Below, piece by piece: positions 55,201 to 64,000 of a stretch of DNA of 64,000 nt (position 1 is the stretch's first letter; every line of letters begins with the position of its first letter). The stretch is taken from assembly GCA_963565915.1 (NCBI GenBank), contig OY751494.1, positions 2,542,001 to 2,606,000 on the forward strand, in the 5' to 3' direction. This DNA is from Entoloma clypeatum. Its lineage: Eukaryota > Basidiomycota > Agaricomycetes > Agaricales > Entolomataceae. Position numbers and translations under genes: made by a program. The notes beneath the pieces were generated by a model that saw only the letters and a program-made list of their open reading frames with translations, did no database searches and was not told where the DNA came from.

Positions 55201-57499
55201 AATGGAGCAACTCAAAGGGTCTGGAAGCACATGAAGATGAAGGAGGGAAGCTTTTCAACCTCAACTTTGCTTCTGCACAGGGACGGCATGGCTTATTCTT
55301 AAGGGGAAATTGGACGTCCCTTGGGAATCCATCACATGTGTCAGGTGCCTTTTTCAGGACATCTTTACCAGGGTGTGCAAACCACTGATGCCAAATGCTG
55401 TAATTGGCTTTATAGACATCAATATTTCTAGCATTTAGCTGCGTGATTTGTTCAACACATGTATTTACCCAGTATATTGTTGAACCGGGAAAATGAGGTT
55501 CACTTCTTAGTACACACTTTCCATCTTTGAAGAAACTAAGATTGTCAGCTGAGCCAGCGACATTTAATCCAGATTCTTGAAGAATTTTGCCCATCAACAT
55601 GAGGCGAGTGGAAAGCTCCGGGATGTGTAGAACCGGATAAAGCTGAGTCATTAGACTTCTTGGCTTTCCTTGACGTGATGGTATCGTGTGAGTGATAAAC
55701 ACAGTTCCTCTTCCTTTTATAGAGATCTTTGCTTTGCCCGCAGTTTGGGCAGTACAGACAGATTTCTCTTCTTCATAGGTTGCAAAGTCACTCATCTCTG
55801 CGGTGAAGTGCATACTAGCGCCGGAATCCATGATCCACTCGGCATCATTAGTATCTTTGGATTTGTTCTTACATTTCGAACATGAGGCAAAATGATCATA
55901 TATTTCCTCCATGAAGGAGGCAGCAACGACAGGTGAATTTAAATAACTACAACCCGGTTCTAGTGACTCATCACGAATCTGGGTGTGTTCTTCTGTCATT
56001 GTGTGCTCATGTGAAATTTGTGAAAGAACGTACCTCGGGTCGTCGCATGACGATCCTCCGAAAAGCTTGTCGTCGACTTCATCTGCCCAACTGTAACGTG
56101 TCCGCTTGGACGGTCCAGGTTCATCTTCGTCATACTCATATTCCTCATCAAAGTCCATCACGGTATTGGCATCATAATCTTGGTGTTCCATCAGGAACAG
56201 GGAAGCCTCGTCCATTACCTCATTGTCAGGGGTCAAATATATCCCCAGAATGTCTTCAGGGTATATGACATTATTGACGTTTTGGAGGGTCTGGGATGTT
56301 TCCACAATGCCAAGAGATGTGACAACATCACGCGCTGCTTGCATCTCAGGGTACATCAATGGTTGATTAACCGGATCACCTGTGAAGCGTTGCGCAGATG
56401 TGTTTGTCATGCAATCGAGGAGTTCTCTCGCACCAGCAGTCATGATATGTTCAGCGGGACTAGATGTCAACCGCGATTCAAGAGGAGGACGACGACGGGG
56501 GTCAGTCGTCGGAGTAGAAGATTGTTGGGGGGGAATGACGTGTCCTGCGCCTGTGACAGTGGTGAAGGGAGGTGTCGGCAGATTCATAGTCATTGCCGAT
56601 GAGGCAACATGAGAGCAGCCGGCGGTGTTGCCTGCAGCGGCCTCTTGGGCGTGCTGGGCCTTTTTCCAACTCCGCGACCCTTCCTTTTTGGGTATGAACA
56701 GCTGCTTCTTGTTTTGATCACCGGAATTGTTCAACGGTGTCTCCTTTGCCTTTCCTTTTCCTTTGTTCTGTTGATGAGGTTTGCCAGAATTCTGGTTTGA
56801 CCCAGAAGCATCAGCAGGTCCCGGACCATTGTGCCAGCGGGGTTCCTGTCCTTTCCGCTTGACAGCGGAGATCTTGTTGGCAGCCGGAAGTTGTGCTTTG
56901 GCTTGTACGCGCATATGCTCCGCGGTTACAATCTCTTCAACATCTGTAAGTTTGAAAGTGTCTAACTTCCATTCTTTGGCCAGATGTGAACCAAGATGTT
57001 TCCACTTGGGAGGTAGACGGTGCACAGCAAGCATCCCTTGCAATTTAGGAGCGAAGGGGATCTTGTGCCCGTCAAGGCGTGCCAAGAGATCACGGAATTT
57101 AGAAAATTCCGGACAGGGGTCACCACCAGTCAGGTGCCAATCGAGAGTCAAGGCGAAGTCCTTGAACATCTCATCGGGGCCTTTGTTCTCAAAGAGAGTC
57201 TTCAGCTGATCCCAAACCTCTTTCAAAGTCTGGAATGCTGTAACCTCATGCTTTACAGATTCCACCAGAGACAAGATGATTGCACCACGTGCTTTCAAGT
57301 CTTTCTTCTTCCACTCGCGGAACTCCTTTCATTGTTCAGACGTCGAAGCGGCTGTCAGGGAGGTTGGCTGTAACCAGTCCCCGGATACGAGCATCCAGGT
57401 CCCTTCAAACTGTAAAAACCCTGTCATCTTATCGCTCCACTCCTTCCAGTTAGAGCCGGTCATCTTGACGACAGTGGATTTGTAATCAAAAGAAGACAT
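52230..57499 (-). pseudogene. Copia gag-pol, several nonsense codons and shifts
   Basis: Starts at ATG 57499 (MSSFDYKSTVVKMTGSNWKE). Gag is followed by protease (WIMDSGASMHF), integrase zinc region (HQWFAHPGKDVLKKAPDTC then CRPCAEAK) and core (LLHSDLKEFPVASYHKFKYY). RT/RNase H follow (ALDVTAAFLYGKLQEELYMM, MDSDWASDEIKRRSCTGFF, ADMLTKNLSRKLFERCRQHL), ending at 52230. Stops are seen at 57329, 55043, 54905, 53870 and 53620, plus a shift near 53575. The RT active site reads YVND instead of YVDD. Confidence 0.9.
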
Positions 57500-57883
57500 A
57501 TTTTTGATGCGAAGGGTGAGAGTGCAAAAGACTGGAAATAGAATGCGTCAGTCACATGTCAAATCGCTGGATCTTAGATGAAACAGGGACACAGCAACAT
57601 GTGTTTTACTCCACTAGGGTCCATCAGACCCCTATTCCACGTTTAACATCGTACACAGAGTTAACTGGTAGACACATGTATGGAGGCGGATGGGCATCGT
57701 GATCATCGGGGTATTATCGCCCGGATCTGCTAGCTCATCGCACTACACAATGATGTGGGATTAAACATCCACATAATCATTAATGTTGTATGTACAGATC
57801 GAGGTGCACTTGATCTATCGCGTTCACAATGTAGCAGCATCAAGTCTACTAAGACTGCCAGCGACGAGCGCAATGGCGAGTCT

Positions 57884-57897
57884 CAGGGCTCATAACC
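57884..57897 (-). other. Copia primer-binding site: initiator tRNA-Met anticodon arm
   Basis: The plus strand reads CAGGGCTCATAACC directly next to the 5' LTR. This matches the anticodon stem-loop of fungal initiator tRNA-Met (CAU anticodon) as I remember it from yeast. It implies priming by a tRNA half-molecule, as in Drosophila copia and yeast Ty5, not by the tRNA 3' end. Confidence 0.75.
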
Positions 57898-58188
57898 TGT
57901 TGGAGCAGCATACGATCACATCAACGCTGGAGGTGATCACAGCAGATACGTCGTCTTGCAGTCCTAGTATACTCTACGCTACGTGCTATGGATCATGTAT
58001 TCTACGATAGAGGGGGAACCTACTACTAACCTTGAGAGGTGTTTGCAGGTGGGGGTTACTCGTTAAGAGCATTATATTGCACAGAGAATAAGGACAGTCT
58101 TATATACTAGTCTACTTATTTGTACACTATTTGTACGTCATGGGGTTGAGCACATGGCGCGTCTAATGGAAGCGGAACTCATGCAACA
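57898..58188 (-). repeat. 5' LTR of the copia element
   Basis: 291 bp, TGTTGGAGCAGC start and CATGCAACA end. It is the direct copy of 51913-52203. Confidence 0.93.
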
Positions 58189-58594
58189 CCCCAGCCTCAG
58201 ATGCCAACAAGATCTCATATACCTCCATCTCCCTCTCCAAGTTCCCTATTCCACTTTCCAAAAGGATCCCATCATATGCAACGACACATCTGCACTGTTA
58301 GTATCTGTTTCGGTGGGATATATGAAGAGTTTACGCAGTGGTATGGATTTTTTTTTGTGCTGGAACAGATTGGGCAGGCAGATGAGTGGATGGTGGGTTG
58401 GGGTCGCACTGGTGGTAGTGGGGCAGGTAAGTGTCATCAGGCATGTTTGCAGCAGTAGCACTCGCAATAAGTTGCTGTGAAAGTTGATCAAAGTTTAACA
58501 GGCATTTGGAACCATCAATGCCAACCTCCAAACTATCAGAGCCATAAGACCAGCTGCGTGAATGTGAGATAAGTTTAAATTTAGAACGCGACAT
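58189..58594 (-). pseudogene. Remnant gene start interrupted by copia
   Basis: ATG 58594 opens MSRSKFKLISHSRSWSYGSD followed by SLEVGIDGSKCLLNFDQLSQ. After probable splicing the frame GNLEREMEVYEILLASEAG runs into the copia TSD and resumes at 51912. Family unknown; the model is incomplete. Confidence 0.35.
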
Positions 58595-59414
58595 TGCGCA
58601 GGGCTAGCTTCATCTTGCACACGGTTTCTGAGATCGGGGGAAACAAGTCGGTCAGAAAGAAGGGGGCATCGAAAGTATCGCCGTTCGATGAGTATTAAGA
58701 AACTGCACATGCGTACATGTTGCGTATGTGACTCTTCAACGACCAATGGCCAGTTACTCAGTACTCAGACACAACCGACCAGCGGGCTGGTTTGCCTTGA
58801 CTAGTTGTGACTAGTCAGTTGGAGTCAGTTGCGCTGATGTGACTGTTCTGACTTGACTGATCCGACCCACAGTCAATGTGACTTGCACAACACTGGTTGT
58901 GCCAGAATCAATGATTTTGTGGCCCTCGTCGTATGGTTTGAACTCCGACAGGACCCAAAGAGGCAGGTGCCAACTGAGGCTTGTGCAGCGGAGAAAATTA
59001 TGATGTGACCCGAGTGTGACATATTTTGCATAACCTAGTGAAAATGGTGTGCCAATTTCCTCCCGCTTCAGTTATTTTTCCTCGCCACATATCCTCAAGA
59101 TCAAGTGGAGAGAATTGAAGCCAGAAAGCCAGGCTGTACGACGGTAAAAGAATTAAGTTATTTGGGGCAGTGGATGCAGCACGATAAGCCCTTTTCAAAA
59201 AGTTTTGCATCACCCGGTCAACCATAGTAGTCGCGGGCTTGGTAATCTACACCCCCAAGGGGTTTTTTCTGCAACACTACTTACCGTACATTGTCTTTCC
59301 TCTTCTTTGAGCTTCACCCCTAGAATATACAGACTCTTGTTCACACACACGGCTTCATAGCAGAAACATCTTATCCAAGTTATGAATGAGACGACAATAG
59401 TGTACTGAATGTGT
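58595..59414. other. Intergenic downstream of the transhydrogenase gene
   Basis: Contains CAGT/GACTAGT-rich short repeats at 58770-58880. No coding frame with support. Confidence 0.5.
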
Positions 59415-61542
59415 TCAGTATTCCATGGACCTCTCCAGGATACGAGCAAGGTGTTCTCTCCCATCAGAGCCTATGACATCCCCAATACCGGGGGCCAGAT
59501 CAAGAACCCTTCGCTGGGGAAGAGTACCTTCCACAAGCCTATCAAGATCACTGGGTTTATATCTAGCCAAGGAGCGCGCGTCAGACTTCTAGATCTATCT
59601 GATAGGATGTCGCGTTAACTCACCCAACGGCTTTTAGGCCACGGGGAACCCCTAGATTGTCGAGGAATCGCGCGATAGACTCGTACAAGTGAGCTCCAAT
59701 TTCACTGTCCGGAATCTTTAAAATAGAAGGATCAGACACGGTCGTGCCATTGAAGATTGCAAGAGCTTGACGATGGCGATCAGGCGAAGAGGGTGCTGTG
59801 AACTGGAAAACTTTAGAAAGCCTTGTGTTAAGCTCTGCTGCTTATTAAGTCTGTGGGTCCACTATACCTGCAGGTCCTGTCAAAGCCACGCTGTTGGATG
59901 AAATCAGATTCCGTTGGATGCAGGCGGAAAACTATGAACCTGGTGCCATGAGGAATGATCGGGTGGTCAACAACGTATCCCGGTTGCTTATATTTGGGTC
60001 CTTTCTTGTTCAGGCCCGAGATCTAATCGCATATTAGAATTCAGTACGTGGCAATTGGGGCGCCAAGATAACACACCGGATAACTCATACCATGGCAAAG
60101 ATGTACTCCAGCATTTCCGAAGCCGATACCAGCAAAGGAAGACGCTAGTCTAGATTAATGCACGCTCGATGTATGAGTCGCGAACAACCCTGGGATACAA
60201 GATGCAAAATACATACAACATCTGTCTCCTTGCTTCGGTATCATCACGATTCTTTGCAACACGCGGGAGGTATTTCACAGTGGTTTGAAGTGCCCATAGA
60301 GAAAATATATCAGCTACTGGATTACTGCCTTGATAGGCTGGCCTGAGAATAGGATTTTCCGGTCTCGGAGTGCGCTCATTATATCTATGGAAGAGTGGAT
60401 TGAGTACAAGTGATGGATGCTAGAGATGAATCATACGGAATTGCTGTGTAACTCTCCATGCTATGAAATAAAACGTCAAGCCCAGCACTAATGTGTACTG
60501 CATTCGGGCACGATTCGGTGTTCATGGTGTCCTATGAAGGAGTCATGGATTGTGGAACCTTGTAATGGAAAGCGGGCATATTTACCACGATGCCAAGGAC
60601 AGGTTTCATGGCTCGATTGGCGATACCAGTCTTGAAAGAGCGTGATGTAATATCAAGAATTGCGGTGCCCGTCGTTTCTGAGCCCGTTCCCGCAGTCGTA
60701 GGGACTGCAATGAGGGGTCTAAGGGTCTGGGATATAGGCAAACCCTTCCCAATGGGTGCATTAACGAAGTCTAGAAGATCTGCATCCCGGTAAACGGAGA
60801 ACCTGGGGGTTGATGGGTGTTCGGCTGAGGTAGTGGGATTGTGACACCTACAGATTGGCAGCTTTCGCAGTATCAATGACGCTCCCGCCTCCTACGCTAC
60901 AATGCGGATAGTATGAGCACGATTGACTTGAGCGGACACGGTTGAATCGACATACGCGAGGAAGTGACTGAATTCGTGGTCTCTGGCCCATGAAATGGCA
61001 TCGCGCCAGCTTTCTTCAGTGGGCTCCGCAACAACGGTGTCAAAAACCTCGAACGCAAGGTCGGATTGTGCTTCAAGGGCAGCAAGAGCCTGAGAAGGGA
61101 TGGACATCCGAATTTCAAGAGTTGCAACAGTATGTCCTCACAGTTTTCATAGGCTGCAGCTTGGCTATGTTGGGGTCTGTGAAGACGCCGACCTGTAGGC
61201 GTCGAAGAGCTTTTGCAAAACGACCTGGAGTCCGCTCACTTTGCGGGCTTTCATATTCTTCAGATCCATCCCTACTTCAGCGGTGACCCCATCACCAAAC
61301 CTGAGGTTGGAAGCCGCCACCTTGGATGGGTATTCAGTATTGAGTTGGTTTGAAAAGGGCATTGGTACCTCAAACGCGTATTCTTTTTGTATAGTTTGGA
61401 CAGGGGTGGCGAAGGTCCTGAGTTGACTGAGGGCATGTAGCTGTCCATCATGTGAAGGGGTATGACAAGGGCCATGGCACGGGCACGCCGAGTGCTGTGC
61501 GGCACTCATGACGCGAAAGATGGTGCTTCGGGAGGCGGCCAT
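59415..61542 (-). CDS. Hydroxyacid-oxoacid transhydrogenase (iron-type ADH, ADHFE1-like)
   Basis: Mitochondrial group III iron-dependent alcohol dehydrogenase family enzyme that couples 4-hydroxybutyrate oxidation to 2-oxoglutarate reduction. Twelve exons (61542-61240, 61192-61142, 61089-60956, 60896-60852, 60802-60586, 60531-60437, 60384-60217, 60149-60077, 60022-59940, 59890-59868, 59810-59624, 59562-59415) give 508 aa. The Arg/Ser-rich N-terminus fits a mitochondrial presequence. Motifs: [81 protein letters not shown], and metal-binding [19 protein letters not shown] and [14 protein letters not shown] with [10 protein letters not shown]. One exon is only 23 nt. An upstream in-frame ATG at 61590 would add 16 residues. 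Confidence 0.92.
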
Positions 61543-61726
61543 GAGGAAGGAAGGTGGGTGGGAGTGTGGGGGTCCCGCAATGGTTAACATGAAATGTTTG
61601 GATCAATGCCCGATGATAAACAACTCGCTGTAATGTTGTACCCCTTCCTTCTCTTTCTCTGTCCGGTGGGACCTCCCCTTTCCTACTCAAGCCGCTCTTT
61701 CCTCTCAATCCTGCCAGGACGTTTTT

Positions 61727-63882
61727 ATGAAATTCTACACCATCACTTTTGTGCTCAGTTGCGCAGCGCTCCTTGCCTCTGCGGGAAAAGTCACCTTCAA
61801 GCAGGTCAAGCACTCCCCGTCGCTGCAAAGGAGAGGAAACAGTCCCAACAAACCCAACGGTCTAGACCTGAAGTGCGGCGCTCATTCATTACCCTCGCGG
61901 GCCTGCTGACTCCCTCGTCTAAAGTACTGTGCATGACTTGATCTACATAGTAGACGTAAGTTTAGCTCACTCGAGTTTGCTAATTATAACTAAACTACAT
62001 ACGTCTAAAGATAAACGTAGGCGGCAAGGGTTCGACAATATTTATCTCCCAAGGTTGCCCCAATAATAACATTATTGCATAGACTACCCCGTCCAACTTG
62101 ACACTGGCTCGTCTGACCTCTGGATCAAAGGCGCAACGCATCCATTGCCAGGTACCCAACAAACAGTCAGTGCCTTCTTGTACGTGCTTCGCTTGATACT
62201 GACGCTCATTCAGTCGACAACATACAATTTAACTGTGCGGCAATATTTTCTTCCATCACCTGGTTGTCGTCTGCTCATGCACCCTGCCATGTAGTATGCC
62301 ATAGGTTGGGCTTATGGTACTGTGGCATACGCACCCGTAGAGTTCGCCAAGTACGATCAGATATCTATTATTCATGTCACCTAACTGACGCAACGTTCGT
62401 TTGTCAGTCTATCCATCCCCTCCCAGGCACTGCTCGATGTATCCACAGCACAAAACCCAGCTTTGGGGTACGGTGTCAGTGGCATCGTTGGTTTGGGCTT
62501 TACTTCTCTCTCGACCGTTGATCGCCTTGTGAATATATCAGGGCAATCAACCGGCCGAAGTCTACTTTACAACATGTTCAAAACCAATCCACAAGAACCT
62601 AACTTCCTCGCATTCGCACTCCAAAGGAGTACTGACGCGGACAATCAGGTCGAGGGCAGCTTTTCAATTGGTTTGTCGTCGTCCATCATCGTAGGTTTTT
62701 CCCGCTTAACCACGTTGTCAGGCGAATATGAGCCAGCTTTCGCCGCGATTGCCAACAGCACAGAAATACCCACATGGCCAGTCAACTCACCCACCCGCTG
62801 GAATGTACTCCTCGATGCGGTTATCGTGAACGGTAACATTGTGTTGCCCACGACCACTGTAGTTGGTGCACCTAGCAACAAGGCTGTTGTTCTGATGGAT
62901 AGTGGATCTTCATATTCGTACGTTCTTTCTGCTCAGTTATCTTTGCGTTGTTTTGACCTCGGCACAGATATGCCCCGAAGGAAATTTGTGATGCTATCTA
63001 CGGAAACATTAATGGAGCATATTATGATGCTAGTTTGACCCAGTGGGTCGTTCCCTGTGACTATGAGATCGACATGGCCCTTCAAATCGGGTGAGTTGAG
63101 GTCTTAGCGTGGATTACCTTCTTCAATTCCTGTAATTTAGTGGGCAGGTACTTCCCCTTCACCCCCTCGATGTGACTCCAAACGGGCTCGTCAACACGAA
63201 AATCTGCGTGGGCTCGCTTGTTCCGCAACCGGTATCTGTAGGAAAGGGTGATTTGTACGTTGGAATCCATCTCGGCGATTTGTGTCCTGAACTCGTTTCT
63301 CACAGCGACTGGATAATCGGCGTCAACTTTCTCCGTTCCGTTTATTCGATTTATGACTTTGGAGACTTTAATGGCTCGGGGCAGACGGGCAACCCATATA
63401 TGAAGTTTCTCTCCCTAATCAACCCCGACGAGGCTTCCGCTGACTTCCACACGGCTCGGGGCGGGGTGCCTAAAACAAACATCACCTACACGGGCATTTC
63501 AGGTGCAACCGCAGCCGCTTCATATGGTTTATCACAAGATATCACATCATCCCTCCAGCTCATTGGGCGTTATCTTCCCATCGTGCTGGGCATTGTTGCT
63601 CTCAATACGCTCATTCTCATCATCCTTGTCATTGCAGGGACAATATTTTGTTGTCGCAGAAGGCGTCAAGCGACTGCGCCAGCGAGAACCCCTCGTGGGC
63701 GAAGGAGTCCTATGCCACTGAATATTCGTCACACCTACATCCCTGGCAATTTTGAATCTTCGCAACAGCCTCATACCTATGAGCCCGTGTCAATGGCATT
63801 GACAGAAGATACATTTGTACCACCCTCGCCTGCCTTCCACAGCTTTGATGGGAGCCGCGACAGGCCCAAATCGATTGCTTAA
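61727..63882 (+). CDS. Pepsin-family (A1) aspartic protease, type I membrane-anchored
   Basis: Secreted or cell-surface aspartic endopeptidase. Eleven exons (61727-61872, 61925-61955, 62011-62029, 62083-62165, 62214-62234, 62295-62350, 62408-62670, 62722-62917, 62968-63090, 63141-63254, 63306-63882) give 542 aa. The signal peptide is MKFYTITFVLSCAALLASAG, followed by a short propeptide. The two catalytic sites are VQLDTGSSDLW and VVLMDSGSSYSYAP. The flap region is YAIGWAYGTVAYAP, and GYGVSGIVGLGF and FLRSVYSIYDFGDF are conserved. After the catalytic part comes a transmembrane helix (VALNTLILIILVIAGTIF) then a CCRRRR stop-transfer and a cytoplasmic tail of about 80 residues. Two introns (62671-62721, 63255-63305) are 51 nt and stop-free. 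Exons 1-3 in the propeptide are the least certain. Confidence 0.88.
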
Positions 63883-64000
63883 TTCCGCTCTCCTTGTCGT
63901 CTAATGATTGGCAGGTTGTCACTTGTACCTTGTCATTTATACCAAGGTTTCAGGTATACTCAAATATCTGGACATCATCTCCTGCCCTCTGCTGTCCTTC

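Larger units (their letters stand above)
51913..58188 (-). mobile_element. Ty1/copia LTR retrotransposon
   Basis: Element of 6276 bp with equal-length LTRs, 51913-52203 (3') and 57898-58188 (5'), 291 bp each. TSD is CCCCA (51908-51912 and 58189-58193). The LTRs start TGTTG and end CAACA and differ at around a dozen positions, mostly transitions. The primer-binding site lies beside the 5' LTR and a purine tract (minus strand TGAGGGAGAG) beside the 3' LTR. The gag-pol frame is heavily damaged. Confidence 0.95.

Noticed and set aside
62054..62082. A 29-nt intron in the aspartic protease before the first catalytic site
   Set aside because: Donor GTTCGA at 62030 gives a 53-nt intron in the same phase and the more family-like INVGGKDYPVQLDTG.

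Overview
The window reads as nuclear DNA of a filamentous basidiomycete, most likely an Agaricomycete. Genes are dense and cut by many 44-67 nt introns. The set is fungal: chitin deacetylase, germinal-center kinase, RFX factor and endopolyphosphatase. The mobile elements (chromodomain Ty3/gypsy, Ty1/copia, a Tad/I-like LINE, hAT-type MITEs) also fit. No species can be named from the sequence alone. All gene models were spliced by eye using GT-AG borders, reading-frame continuity and remembered family motifs. Each complete model sums to a whole number of codons.

Region 1 (1-26751) is a compact housekeeping block. In order: 5' part of acetoacetyl-CoA synthetase (-), an unrecognised 145-aa protein (+), endopolyphosphatase (+), RFX transcription factor (+), BFR1-like coiled-coil protein (-), NHP2 of H/ACA snoRNPs (-), JMJD7-type JmjC enzyme (-), ELG1/ATAD5 clamp unloader (+), bHLH factor (+), TFIIF alpha/RAP74 (+), GPI-type chitin deacetylase (+), GCK-III/Ste20 kinase (-), ribosomal protein uL29/RPL35 (-) and HIS6 isomerase (-). 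Two divergent pairs share very short promoters: AACS with the unknown gene (144 bp) and JMJD7 with ELG1 (166 bp).

Region 2 (about 27200-58600) is a transposon island. At its centre is a three-level nest. A TA-flanked inverted-repeat element (27999-42808) was hit by gypsy A (28026-41687, TSD CACCT, minus strand). Gypsy A's 5' LTR was then hit by gypsy B (34494-41132, TSD GTTCC, plus strand). Both gypsies carry an extra ORF between pol and the 3' LTR; the one in A is open for 299 codons and has a cysteine-rich C-terminus. To the right lie a 5'-truncated LINE (15-bp TSD), a 0.4-kb palindromic element, two independent copies of one hAT-like MITE (8-bp TSDs) and a copia element (51913-58188, TSD CCCCA). 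The copia primer-binding site matches the anticodon arm of initiator tRNA-Met. Removing the MITEs and the LINE in silico restores reading frames on the minus strand, so these insertions broke up one or more decayed multi-exon genes of a family I do not recognise. Element coding regions are damaged mostly by single nonsense codons, often TGA at a probable former CGA.

Region 3 (59415-64000) returns to single-copy genes: mitochondrial hydroxyacid-oxoacid transhydrogenase (iron-type ADH, -) and a membrane-anchored pepsin-family aspartic protease (+).
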